This document shows, piece after piece, positions 50,441 to 58,859 of a DNA stretch of 64,000 bases (positions are counted from its first letter, which is position 1; every line of letters begins with the position of its first letter). Source of the DNA: Streptomyces indicus (GTDB taxonomy: Bacteria; Actinomycetota; Actinomycetes; Streptomycetales; Streptomycetaceae); assembly GCF_900100315.1 (NCBI RefSeq), contig NZ_FNFF01000019.1:62001-126000 (forward strand). The letters are read 5' to 3'. The translations under genes were made by a program, and so were the position numbers. The notes below the pieces were generated by a model. It did no database searches. It had not been told where the DNA came from and saw only the letters and a list, made by a program, of their open reading frames with translations.

Positions 50441-51183
50441 CCACGGTCGAGGAGCTCTCCACACCCGTCGCCGTCGTCAGCGGCGGGAGCCGCGGCCTCG
50501 GCCGCGCACTGGTCGAGCGGCTCCTCGCGGACGGCTGGCGGGTAGCCACGTTCAGCAGGAACCCGAACGAGTTCACGGAGACCACGGCCGAGAAGTACCG
50601 CAGCTCCTTCCTCTGGGAGCCGGTCGACCTCAACGACACCACCGCCGTGCGAGGCTTCGGGCGCACAGCCGCGCAGTACTTCGGGCGGATCGATCTGCTT
50701 GTCAACAATGCAGGCGTGCTGCATCAGGAGCTGTTCCTGACCACAGCGCCGGCGCGCATGGACAACATCATCGGGACGAACCTGCTCGCCCCGCTTCATC
50801 TGTCCCAGAGCTGTGCCCGGTTCATGATGCGGGACAAGAGCGGCGCCATCGTCAACATCTCGTCCATCAATGCCGTCCGCGGCTACCGGGGCGTTGCCGT
50901 CTACGCAGCGGCAAAGGCAGGCCTCGAAGGGCTCGGTCGGGCCCTGGCACGGGAACTCGGCCCGCTCGGCATCAGAGTCAACACCCTTACCCCCGGCTTC
51001 TTCGACAGTGACATGACGGCAACGGTCACCTCGGAGAACCGGGACAAGATCCAGCGCCGTACTCCGCTGGGGCGCCTCGGCACGGTGGAGGAGATTGCCG
51101 ACGCGGTTCTCTTCCTCGCCTCGCCGCAGGCGCAGTTCATCACCGGACAGACACTTGTCATCGATGGAGGCATCACATGCTGA
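50437..51183 (+). CDS. FabG-like SDR reductase
   Basis: A 248-residue classical SDR with SGGSRGLGRALVERLL (cofactor binding, about residues 15-30), NNAGVLH, the serine in NISSINAVRG, YAAAKAG (Tyr-X3-Lys), and a C-terminal ITGQTLVIDGG. It most resembles beta-ketoacyl-ACP reductases. The ATG overlaps the ligase stop, and its stop overlaps the start of the ACP gene. This supports an ACP-bound substrate. Confidence 0.92.
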   Translation: MTTVEELSTPVAVVSGGSRGLGRALVERLLADGWRVATFSRNPNEFTETTAEKYRSSFLWEPVDLNDTTAVRGFGRTAAQYFGRIDLLVNNAGVLHQELFLTTAPARMDNIIGTNLLAPLHLSQSCARFMMRDKSGAIVNISSINAVRGYRGVAVYAAAKAGLEGLGRALARELGPLGIRVNTLTPGFFDSDMTATVTSENRDKIQRRTPLGRLGTVEEIADAVLFLASPQAQFITGQTLVIDGGITC

Positions 51184-51461
51184 ACGACAGGACCCACAAC
51201 ACCAGCGTGGAGGAAACCGTCCGACGCGAGATCGACAGCGTCCTGCTCAATGACGACGGCGCCAGCAGCTACTCCCTCGACGACCCCCTGCTGGCGGCGG
51301 GCCTCAACTCACTCCTTCTTGCCCAACTCCTGCTGCAGTTGGAGACCGCACTGGGCATCGATCCCTTCGCCGGTGACCGATCCATCACGGACATCCGCAC
51401 GGTCGGAGAGCTCATCGCCGCGTATGACGAGGCGATACGGACCGCGCCGACGGGGGTGTGA
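51177..51461 (+). CDS. acyl carrier protein
   Basis: A 94-residue acyl carrier protein. The phosphopantetheine site is serine 45 in LLAAGLNSLLLAQLLLQ, where the common DSL is replaced by NSL, followed by the expected helix. The ATG overlaps the SDR stop by seven bases, and the stop overlaps the AvrD start by four, a tightly coupled set. The PPTase encoded four genes on would load its cofactor. It likely carries the acyl group activated by the ligase to the AvrD-like protein. Confidence 0.9.
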   Translation: MLNDRTHNTSVEETVRREIDSVLLNDDGASSYSLDDPLLAAGLNSLLLAQLLLQLETALGIDPFAGDRSITDIRTVGELIAAYDEAIRTAPTGV

Positions 51462-52498
51462 GCGTGAACGCCAACCCGCAACTGCTCCTCAAATCCGTCG
51501 ACGACTACCTCGGCCCGGGGGAGACCCGGTTCTTCTCTCGCGGTTACCAACGTGCCCAGTACAAAGTAAACGACATCACCGTCACGCCGGCCGACGGCCC
51601 CGACGCCGGTGTGCACGCCACCGTGGACGTCAGTTACCCCGCCGACTGGTCACGCAAGAAGGACGGTACCGACCTGCGGCCCCATCTCAGCACCGTGGAC
51701 GCCATGGTCCTGGGCGTGCAGCTCGCAGAGTTGCACCTGGCGCACGGATATGGCCTCGATGACGACAGCCGCACCCAAATGAGGTTGCGCAAGGTCGTAT
51801 TGCGGGCCGGCGGCGCACCCCAAGAGGACCTGGCAGGTATCCCGCTCACAGCTCGCCTGGTCCGCTCCGTGGAGATGGATGAACTTCCCGGCCGTTACCT
51901 CACCGTGCATGACTGTGCCGTCGGCAACCTGCAGGTGCGCACGGAGATTGAGCACAGCATCACGACGCGTGCGCTCGACGAGAGCCGGCACACGAACCTC
52001 GAGCAGGCCCTGGGCCCCGGCGAGCAGCGCTTCTGGGGCGAAGGCTTCAAGGAGCGGCGGCACTTCATCAGCGACGTCCACGTCGACACCGACGCCCACA
52101 TTGCGAAGGCCGACGTCCACTTCGCCCCCGAGCCGATGTCGGCCCGAAGAGGCATCGACGGGGATTGGCAACCGTCCGTGTCCCTGGTCGACGCGTTCGT
52201 GATCAACCTCCAGCTCGTCCAGATCCTGATGTACGAACTGGACAGCATCAGCCGAGCCCAGAGCAACACGCTCTGGATGATGCAGACCGTACTCGAGTCC
52301 GCACCGGACCCCACTGAACTGCCCGTCGCCCCTGAACAGGCACAGCTCGCCCAGGCGGCCCTTACCGGCACACGGCTCCTGCCGTTGCGCGGAGGTATCT
52401 GGCGCAGCGTTGAAGTCGAAGCCCAACTTGCCGGAATACGACTGCGCTGCGGCTTCGCGCACGAGCTGCCCGCCGGGACCACAGCCACGGACAACTGA
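51458..52498 (+). CDS. AvrD-family protein with two tandem AvrD-like repeats
   Basis: A 346-residue protein of the AvrD family. Pseudomonas AvrD makes syringolides from a beta-ketoacyl thioester and xylulose. MmyD is the AvrD-like enzyme of methylenomycin. Two repeats are evident: DYLGPGETRFFSRGYQRAQY (from about residue 16) and QALGPGEQRFWGEGFKERRH (from about residue 183). Each is followed by a similar strand-helix pattern (HLSTVDAMVLGVQLAELHL against SLVDAFVINLQLVQILMY). I infer the lactone- or ring-forming condensation of the pathway. The GTG start overlaps the ACP stop. Confidence 0.88.
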   Translation: MSVNANPQLLLKSVDDYLGPGETRFFSRGYQRAQYKVNDITVTPADGPDAGVHATVDVSYPADWSRKKDGTDLRPHLSTVDAMVLGVQLAELHLAHGYGLDDDSRTQMRLRKVVLRAGGAPQEDLAGIPLTARLVRSVEMDELPGRYLTVHDCAVGNLQVRTEIEHSITTRALDESRHTNLEQALGPGEQRFWGEGFKERRHFISDVHVDTDAHIAKADVHFAPEPMSARRGIDGDWQPSVSLVDAFVINLQLVQILMYELDSISRAQSNTLWMMQTVLESAPDPTELPVAPEQAQLAQAALTGTRLLPLRGGIWRSVEVEAQLAGIRLRCGFAHELPAGTTATDN

Positions 52499-52579
52499 GT
52501 CAGACCGCCCGCAGGGCGCCGCCGCAGCTTCGGCTCGGCGGCGCCCTGCTCATCTCCGCATCACTCGAGAAAGGACGCC

Positions 52580-52945
52580 ATGACCGCGGACCCCTCACTG
52601 CTTGACTGGTTCCGAACGCGCCCCCAAGCAGCCACACAAGCAGTACGGCACCAACCCGCTCAGCCTCTACTCACCCGCGCAGACCTGGCTTCAGCGAATG
52701 CCGATCAACGCGAGCGCCTCCTCACGAACTTTCTGCGCCATGGCATCGGGCGAGTACTCAACTGCCCCACCGAGGCCGTCGACTGTGATCAGACCATGAC
52801 CGACTTGGGCATCGGCTCCATGGGCGGCCTCGAACTGCACAGCTTCATCACGTCGGCCCTCGGTACCGCTCCAACGCTTCCCACGATCCTGAGCGCCGAG
52901 AATCTACGGGTCCTCGCCCGCCGGGTGGAGGGCGTACTGGCGTGA
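52580..52945 (+). CDS. second acyl carrier protein
   Basis: A 121-residue carrier protein with the phosphopantetheine serine 80 in DLGIGSMGGLEL and a typical downstream helix (FITSALG). It has an N-terminal extension of about 40 residues with no known role. GAAAGGA lies upstream of the ATG, and the stop overlaps the PPTase start. Two dissimilar carriers in one operon suggest two thioester intermediates or a donor and an acceptor. Confidence 0.88.
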   Translation: MTADPSLLDWFRTRPQAATQAVRHQPAQPLLTRADLASANADQRERLLTNFLRHGIGRVLNCPTEAVDCDQTMTDLGIGSMGGLELHSFITSALGTAPTLPTILSAENLRVLARRVEGVLA

Positions 52946-53715
52946 AACTGCCTCACCCGCCCCCTGGGGGCGCAGACCTCTGGCTGCTGCGCCAACCTGA
53001 ACCCGGGACATGTACCGGAGTACTCGACCTGGCAGAACTCGACGAAAACGAGAGACGCCGAGCCGGCACGTGTCGCCGCGAAGCGGGCCGACTACTCTAC
53101 AGCTCGGCGCACATTGGACTGCGCCGCCTGCTTGGCGCCTATCTGGACACCGCACCCGGAGCGCTCCGCTTCGGACGCGCACCCTGCCCGTGCTGCGACA
53201 GACGGCACGGCCGCCCCGTGCTGCAGGACACCGAGTCAACGCTGCACTTCTCGCTCTCGCATGGCAGCGGAATGGCTCTCATCGGCGTGTCCACCCTGCC
53301 CATCGGCGTGGACGTAGAAAGGGTCCCCACCAGTGACACTGCCCGTGTCTGCTTCCCCGCGCTGCACCCCGAGGAACAATCCGAGCTGAGCGCGGGAGCG
53401 CAAGCCGGCATTGATGCCATCTCCTTCGGCCAACTGTGGACGCGCAAAGAGGCCTACCTGAAGGGCTTGGGCACCGGGCTCGCCCGCGACCTGGCAGCCG
53501 ACTACCTCGGAGACAACGCCGACCGCCGGCCCGCCGACTGGACCGTGCTCGATGTCCCCTGCGGACCGCGGCACATTGGCGCTGTGGCCCTGCACGTCGT
53601 ACAACAGCCAGTCCAATCGGTGACCGTCCACTGGCTCCCGATCGACAGCCTGTATCAAGGGGCCACGTGCGTGGTGGACAAGCAGGAGCATCTCCTGGGG
53701 GAACTGGTCGCCTGA
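52942..53715 (+). CDS. 4'-phosphopantetheinyl transferase (Sfp type)
   Basis: A 257-residue Sfp-type phosphopantetheinyl transferase that converts apo-ACP to holo-ACP using CoA. The magnesium motif GVDVE lies near residue 122, and WTRKEAYLKGLGTGL carries the second acidic signature. The N-terminal half has PVLQDTESTLHFSLSHGSG, also conserved. The GTG start overlaps the ACP stop. A pathway-dedicated PPTase is not found in every such cluster and points to a self-contained carrier system. Confidence 0.92.
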   Translation: MKLPHPPPGGADLWLLRQPEPGTCTGVLDLAELDENERRRAGTCRREAGRLLYSSAHIGLRRLLGAYLDTAPGALRFGRAPCPCCDRRHGRPVLQDTESTLHFSLSHGSGMALIGVSTLPIGVDVERVPTSDTARVCFPALHPEEQSELSAGAQAGIDAISFGQLWTRKEAYLKGLGTGLARDLAADYLGDNADRRPADWTVLDVPCGPRHIGAVALHVVQQPVQSVTVHWLPIDSLYQGATCVVDKQEHLLGELVA

Positions 53716-53716
53716 C

Positions 53717-54460
53717 ATGTCGCTGCACACACTGAGCCCCGAATCCCGCAGGCAGACCACGCCGGAACTGACACTGGTGCTGCTCCACCACGCAGGAGGC
53801 TCGTCACAGAGTTTCGGGCCTCTCCTACCGCACCTGCCCGCAACCTGGCAGGTACTGGGGGTGGACTTGCCAGGGCGGCTCCTGGATCGCGAAGACAAGG
53901 GGTGCCGGACCGTCGAGGAGGCCGTCGGCCGCGTCCACGCTGATCTTCGCCTTCGACTTGATGGTCCCTTTGCCGTGTTCGGTCACAGCATGGGGGCCCT
54001 GATCGCCTACGAACTCGTACGCCGGATGGAGACCGAGCACCACGGCCCCGTCTGGTTCGGTGCCTCGGGCATGCTCGCCCCTGACGCAGGCCGCCCCACG
54101 TCCGCCCACGTCCTGCAGCACCCAAGCGGGACCTTCATCCCGCCGGCCTCCGTCTCCGCGGTACTCGCACGACGGATGCTGGAGATCCTCAAGGCCGACC
54201 TCCGGCTCGTGGACAACTACCAGTACGCTCCGGGACCACTCCTGCGCACGGCCCTTTCGGTCTTCGGCGGAACCGCGGATTCGCTGGCCCCGGCGCCGCA
54301 ACTTGACCGGTGGTCCGAACATGCTGTGCATGGAGCAGCCCGCCACCTGTGGCCCGGTGGCCACTTCTTCCTGTTCGACCATGCTGCGTCTGTATCTGCA
54401 CGGCTCGTCGGGTCGTGCAGAGCGGCGCTCGCAGCGAAGGCTCTCGCCCTTCAGATCTGA
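53717..54460 (+). CDS. type II thioesterase
   Basis: A 247-residue alpha/beta-hydrolase thioesterase (editing or release type). Nucleophile serine 91 lies in VFGHSMGALIAYE, the likely acid is the aspartate in GGTADSLAP, and the histidine is in WPGGHFFLFD. LLHHAGGSS at the N-terminus is typical of the TE II group. It probably releases the ACP-bound product or removes stalled acyl groups, as MmyT may do in methylenomycin. Its stop lies within a 50-bp perfect palindrome. Confidence 0.92.
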   Translation: MSLHTLSPESRRQTTPELTLVLLHHAGGSSQSFGPLLPHLPATWQVLGVDLPGRLLDREDKGCRTVEEAVGRVHADLRLRLDGPFAVFGHSMGALIAYELVRRMETEHHGPVWFGASGMLAPDAGRPTSAHVLQHPSGTFIPPASVSAVLARRMLEILKADLRLVDNYQYAPGPLLRTALSVFGGTADSLAPAPQLDRWSEHAVHGAARHLWPGGHFFLFDHAASVSARLVGSCRAALAAKALALQI

Positions 54461-54480
54461 AGGGCGAGAGCCTTCGCTGC
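54431..54480. terminator. 50-bp perfect palindrome ending two convergent operons
   Basis: 54431-54480 is a perfect 50-bp palindrome (25-base arms without a spacer, centre AGATCT). It spans the last codons and TGA of the thioesterase gene and lies 15 bp before the stop of the convergent Gfo/Idh gene. It would terminate transcription from both sides. Confidence 0.85.
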
Positions 54481-54495
54481 CAAGACCGGCACAGC

Positions 54496-55599
54496 CTACT
54501 GGCGGGCACCAGTCAGTGCCGCTCGAGCGATTCGGTCCAGCAGCTGATGATGCTTCAACGCGTGAGCGAAATCGGGTACGACGCTTGTCCCGTGCTCAAT
54601 ATCCGAGCGGACCTGTGTGTATGCATGCGCGACGGCCTCAGCGGGGCCGTTCACACCCTGCAGCGTCAGATAGCGTTCAGGCACCGGCAGCACGGACAGC
54701 GCACCGCCTCGGCGCGCACCTTCGATCCGGAACTGTCCGAACTGCACATGGCCTGAGTCACCGGAGATCACCAGATCCCCTTCGGTGCCGTTGATCTCCC
54801 ACAGGAGATTGGTGCCCGCGCTGGATCCGCCCCGGTAGTGAAGGGAGACCACCGCACCGTTCTCCAGCACACCAGATACGGCAACCTGGTCCTCAGCGGT
54901 CATCTTGAGGACCTCCCCAGTCTCGACCACCTGTACCTGCGGCCGGCGGGTCGCCGTCACTGCGCTGAGAGAAGCGAAGTCCGACAGGCACATCGTCAGA
55001 GCATCGAGGGTATGTCCGAACGGGATGGTCATGAGGCTGGCGCCGTTGGCGCGATCTGTGGTGTAGGCGCCGCCAGCCCCCACGACCGGCCCCCAGCCTC
55101 CTCCCGAGCCGACCAGAGTCGTCGAGAGCACTTCGCCCACATAGCCTTCGGCGATCAAGTCCCGTACGAACCGGATTCCGGGTGCCGACCGGGCCTGGAG
55201 GCCGACGAAAGTCCTGATGTGCTGCTGTGCGGCGAGTTCGGCCAACTCTTGGGCCTCGGAGGCGTCGACGGCCAGTGGCCACTCGCTGAACACCATGCTG
55301 CCTGCCTGGAGCGCAGGAGTGATCAGTTCACGGTGTCGGGGGACACGGACGGCCACGACGACCAGGTCGATGTCGTCGTGAGCGGCGAGCTCGCCGGGGT
55401 CGGTGAAGGCCAGCGGGACGCCGTACTTCTCGGCGGAGCGGACCGCCGACTCTGCCGTAGAGGCCGCTAGCCCGCGCAACTCAAACCCATCGACGGCCTG
55501 CAGCGCGGGCACATGCCCACGCGACGCCCAGCCGCCGTCGGCGCTGAGTCCGACGATGCCGACTCCGAGAGGCTTGAGGGATGCCGGATTGTGTGCCAT
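54496..55599 (-). CDS. Gfo/Idh/MocA-family oxidoreductase
   Basis: A 367-residue NAD(P)-dependent oxidoreductase. The N-terminal Rossmann domain has GVGIVGLSADGGWASRGH near residue 10-27 and VVAVRVPRHRELITPAL. The second domain has the usual beta-sheet substrate region. The family acts on sugars and cyclitols, biliverdin and related compounds. In this cluster it could modify a sugar-derived moiety, consistent with a pentulose-using AvrD step; that is inference. GTG 15 bp upstream is an alternative start. It is last in a minus-strand operon after the flavin reductase. Confidence 0.87.
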   Translation of the reverse strand: MAHNPASLKPLGVGIVGLSADGGWASRGHVPALQAVDGFELRGLAASTAESAVRSAEKYGVPLAFTDPGELAAHDDIDLVVVAVRVPRHRELITPALQAGSMVFSEWPLAVDASEAQELAELAAQQHIRTFVGLQARSAPGIRFVRDLIAEGYVGEVLSTTLVGSGGGWGPVVGAGGAYTTDRANGASLMTIPFGHTLDALTMCLSDFASLSAVTATRRPQVQVVETGEVLKMTAEDQVAVSGVLENGAVVSLHYRGGSSAGTNLLWEINGTEGDLVISGDSGHVQFGQFRIEGARRGGALSVLPVPERYLTLQGVNGPAEAVAHAYTQVRSDIEHGTSVVPDFAHALKHHQLLDRIARAALTGARQ

Positions 55600-55679
55600 G
55601 GGCTGTTTGCTCACTAACGTCGAGGTTTCGGTGGAATGGTGGAACCGCCGGCCACGTCCACACGGCAGGCGGCAGGTGA

Positions 55680-56180
55680 TCAGGCGGCGAGCCGTCCGTA
55701 CGATCCGCGGTAGAAGACCAGTGGCGCCCCGTCGTCGCGACTGCTCAGCACATGCACCCGGGAAATGATCACATCGTGGTCTCCGGCCTCGTACTCCGTT
55801 TCCACGGAGCACTCCAACCAGCCGATGGCGCCGTCCAGAACCGGAGCACCTCCAGGGGTGGCGGTCCATCGCACGCCCCGGAACTTGTCGGTGTCGCGCG
55901 TGGCCAGACGACTGCTCAGGTCCTGCTGGTGTTCACCGAGGATGTTGATGCAGAAATGGTCGGCTGTGCGGATCTGCGGCCAACTGGTGCTGCCCTTCGA
56001 GACGCAGAACAGCACCAGTGCCGGCGCGAGGGACACGGAGGTGAACGAGTTCACCGCAAGGCCAACCGGGACGGAGTCCCTTTCCCGGAGCGCGGTCACC
56101 GCCACGACACCTGTCGTGAACCGTCCCAGAGTCGCGCGGAATTCCTCTTGGCTGATGTCGGTGCTGAGAGACGAGGGCAT
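55680..56180 (-). CDS. flavin reductase (HpaC-like) domain protein
   Basis: A 166-residue flavin reductase of the split-barrel fold. FRATLGRFTTGVVAVTAL, then VGLAVNSFTSVSLAPALVLF and HFCINIL are hallmarks. It uses NAD(P)H to supply reduced FMN or FAD to a partner monooxygenase; the luciferase-like enzyme at 58860 is the obvious candidate, as MmyF with MmyO in methylenomycin. The ATG (MPSSLST) has no strong ribosome binding site. It sits between an SDR and the Gfo/Idh gene in one operon. Confidence 0.88.
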   Translation of the reverse strand: MPSSLSTDISQEEFRATLGRFTTGVVAVTALRERDSVPVGLAVNSFTSVSLAPALVLFCVSKGSTSWPQIRTADHFCINILGEHQQDLSSRLATRDTDKFRGVRWTATPGGAPVLDGAIGWLECSVETEYEAGDHDVIISRVHVLSSRDDGAPLVFYRGSYGRLAA

Positions 56181-56274
56181 GCATCCATAGTTGGGATGCC
56201 CATCGCCCGCAACCAGTGCCCACTCACCATATTGGCGGCGCCAACACCGGGTGCCGCACAGCCGACCGGTCCGA

Positions 56275-57048
56275 TCACACAGCGCTGCAGCCGCCATCGA
56301 CAGGTACCGCTCCACCCGTGACGAACGATGCCTGATCGCTCAGCAACCAGGCGGCGGCCCGGGCCACTTCAACCGGGTCGGCAAGGCGCGACTGGATCGC
56401 CCTTGCCACGGCGGCCTCCTCGAGCTGCGGCACGTCCTGCATGGCCTGCTCCATCAGCTCGGTGCGCGTGGACCCCACCATCAAGGCGTTGACCCGGATC
56501 CCCTCCGCGCCGTACTCGGCAGCCGCAGCCCGGGTCAAGCCGAGCACGGCGTGCTTGGCCGCCACATAGGGGGAGACCGCTCCAGTTGCGAACAATCCGG
56601 CCGTGCTGGATGTGTTGACCACGGAACCGCCCGACGCCTGCCGCAACATCACAGGGATCTGAGCCTTCAGACAGTTCCAGACGCCTCGCACGTTGACATC
56701 CAGAATCCGGTTGTAGACGGCGTCATCCGTCTCGTGCAGCCGAGTTCCGATCGCCCCCCAACCTGCGTTGTTGAAGGCACCGTCCAGCGAACCGAACACG
56801 GCAACCGTGTGATCCACCGCCCGCAGCACATCGTCAGGGCTGGTCACATCCCCCGTCACGGCATCGGCCTGGCCACCCTCGGCGCGTATCTCCTCGACCA
56901 GCTCGTTCAGCGCGCCAGTGCGGCGAGCCATCAGCGTCACTGCCGCCCCCTCCCTCGCAAACAGCCGAGCAGCCGCCGCCCCGATCCCACTCGAAGCCCC
57001 TGTGACCATGATGGTGCGTCCCTCGAGGAACCCCTTGCCGTATCCCAT
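56275..57048 (-). CDS. SDR-family oxidoreductase
   Basis: A 257-residue classical SDR with TGASSGIGAAAARLFA, NNAGWGA, the serine in NTSSTAGLF, YVAAKHA (Tyr-X3-Lys) and a C-terminal VTGGAVPVDGG. The ATG at 57048 has AGGAGG seven bases upstream, the strongest ribosome site in the cluster. It is first in the minus-strand operon with the flavin reductase and Gfo/Idh genes. Its likely role is oxidation or reduction of an alcohol in the product. Confidence 0.92.
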   Translation of the reverse strand: MGYGKGFLEGRTIMVTGASSGIGAAAARLFAREGAAVTLMARRTGALNELVEEIRAEGGQADAVTGDVTSPDDVLRAVDHTVAVFGSLDGAFNNAGWGAIGTRLHETDDAVYNRILDVNVRGVWNCLKAQIPVMLRQASGGSVVNTSSTAGLFATGAVSPYVAAKHAVLGLTRAAAAEYGAEGIRVNALMVGSTRTELMEQAMQDVPQLEEAAVARAIQSRLADPVEVARAAAWLLSDQASFVTGGAVPVDGGCSAV

Positions 57049-57402
57049 ACCAAGCCTCCTGAAGATCGAAAACTGCCCGGTGACGATAGCTGCCGGCGAC
57101 GAGACGCGTCCCAGAAGGCCCTGCGCAGAAGGTTCCTGAGCCGGGATTCCCCAAAGCGCAGGCCCATGTTCGCGCGTATTGGTGCTGCCAATCGTGTCCG
57201 TGGTGATGGGTTCCGCGACGCTGTTGAATCTGGAGTCTGGGTGCTTTCGAAATCCGTTGCCAAGATTTCGGTACGGGTCAGCACAGACAACTCCCCAGAG
57301 GGCAAGACACGGTGCCGCACCGGCCCCCGGGAGAGCGATCCGACCGGCCTGGCCCCATCGGACGTTCTGGTCGGCCCCGTCAACCACCCCCAAGGAGCAG
57401 AA
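57049..57402. promoter_or_regulatory. 354-bp divergent promoter region of the second biosynthetic block
   Basis: The gap between the SDR (minus) and the first P-loop gene (plus) must contain both promoters. A small inverted repeat ATTGG-N5-CCAAT lies at 57178-57192. No copy of the operator-like sites A-D is seen here. No coding sequence with convincing codon use is present. Confidence 0.5.
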
Positions 57403-58113
57403 GTGAAGCTGTCCATCTCCGGTACCTATTCCGTCGGTAAGACGATCACCAGCATGGCGATTGCACACCTCACCGGCATGCCGCGTACCGCAGCCCCCAC
57501 CATGCGCGAGCTCCTGCCCATCTCGCTCCCGGGCAAGACACTCGAGGAGTGCAACGGCGCCGAGCTCATCATGCTGATCACGCGCCGGATCCAGGGCCGA
57601 GCCGTCGCCGAAAGTCACCTGCCTAACGGCTACATATCCGACGGCTCCGCGCTTCACGAGTGGTCCTACGCCAACGTCCGGGTAAAGGTCGGCATCAACC
57701 CGAACGACTCCGTAGACCTGGAAACCGTCGAAATGACCGACGAAGTCCGCTTCTACGCGGAGGTCATGAAGCAGATCGGAATTCCCGCACGCCAGCACAC
57801 CAAGGCGAATTACGACGCCTTTGTGCATCTGCCGATCGAGTTCCCCATCGTCGAGGACGGCCACCGCCCGGTGAACGAGAAGTTCCGCCAGCTGGCCGAG
57901 CAGCTGCTCCTCGACACCCTCGAAGAGCTGCAGATCCCCGTCCACATCGTCGGCGGCACGATCCCCGAGCGGCTCGCCCGCATCGTCGAGATCTTCGACT
58001 TCCCGACGGTCATGACCATCGAGGAGGCCATCGCCAAGGCCGAGGCGGAGTACGCCCTGATCGACACCCGCAACGAACTGGAGCGACTGTCCGACGCCAG
58101 CGTTGCAGCCTGA
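57403..58113 (+). CDS. P-loop NTPase of unknown role (paralogue 1)
   Basis: A 236-residue P-loop protein. The Walker A motif is GTYSVGKT at residues 7-14. ISDGSALHEWSYANVRVKVG follows near residue 86-105, and the fold is like the NadR/AAA_28 group of nucleoside kinase-like ATPases. It is not known to me from butenolide clusters. It has a clear paralogue directly downstream that shares this DGSxLHEW segment. It might phosphorylate or act as a sensor for a pathway intermediate, but no reaction can be assigned. GTG start with AAGGAG upstream. Confidence 0.8.
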   Translation: MKLSISGTYSVGKTITSMAIAHLTGMPRTAAPTMRELLPISLPGKTLEECNGAELIMLITRRIQGRAVAESHLPNGYISDGSALHEWSYANVRVKVGINPNDSVDLETVEMTDEVRFYAEVMKQIGIPARQHTKANYDAFVHLPIEFPIVEDGHRPVNEKFRQLAEQLLLDTLEELQIPVHIVGGTIPERLARIVEIFDFPTVMTIEEAIAKAEAEYALIDTRNELERLSDASVAA

Positions 58114-58147
58114 CCCCGAACAGAACTATCGGAACGGAGACATAGAC

Positions 58148-58753
58148 GTGCGAATTGCTTTCGTCGGTGCGTACGGCAACGGCAAGACAACGCTGACCAC
58201 CGAGCTGTCCCACCGCACCGGCCTCGAGCGGGTCCACGGCAGCGCCATGCGCGACCCGGCCGGCACCACCCCCAAGTCGCTGGAGGAGTCCAGCGAGACC
58301 GAACTGGTCCAGCTTGCCGTGCGGCGCTACACCGAACGCGCGGTCGATGAAGCCGCACGCCCGAAGGGCTTCCTCTCCGACGGCTCCGTGCTGCACGAGT
58401 GGGTGTACAGCAAGGTGCGGCTCGCGGTGGGCCGGTACCCCGACGCGGGGGACACCCTGGCAGCCGGTGCGCGATCGCCCCGAACTCAGGTAGTCGAGGA
58501 AGTCGTCGACCAGCTCGGTCTGCTCGCCAAGGAACAGGCACGTACCGGATACGACCTCATCGTCTTCGTGCCGAACGAGTTCCCGCTGCCTGAGGGGCAC
58601 GACCCCATCAGCGCGCACTTTCGGGTCCTGTCCGACGAGCTGATGCTCGACATCGTCAACTCGCTCGGTGTCCCTGTGCACACCGTGACGGGAACGGTGC
58701 AGGAGCGCATCGAGCAGGTGCTGCAGATCGAGGGCGTCCCCCAGCTCGCATAG
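58148..58753 (+). CDS. P-loop NTPase of unknown role (paralogue 2)
   Basis: A 201-residue protein related to the preceding gene product. Walker A is GAYGNGKTT at residues 7-15, and LSDGSVLHEWVYSKVRLAVG matches the paralogue. It is shorter at the C-terminus, where the paralogue has an extra 30 residues. GTG start with CGGAGA upstream, 34 bp after the first copy. The pair looks like a heteromer or a recent duplication. Its function is unknown. Confidence 0.8.
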   Translation: MRIAFVGAYGNGKTTLTTELSHRTGLERVHGSAMRDPAGTTPKSLEESSETELVQLAVRRYTERAVDEAARPKGFLSDGSVLHEWVYSKVRLAVGRYPDAGDTLAAGARSPRTQVVEEVVDQLGLLAKEQARTGYDLIVFVPNEFPLPEGHDPISAHFRVLSDELMLDIVNSLGVPVHTVTGTVQERIEQVLQIEGVPQLA

Positions 58754-58859
58754 CTGCGCCGTGCGCAGCCGGCCGCAAACGCCCTGCCGGGCTCTGCCTA
58801 CGTGCCGGCCCTGCGCCCATCACTAGACCCGTTCCCAACCGCCTATCAAGGAGCCCACG

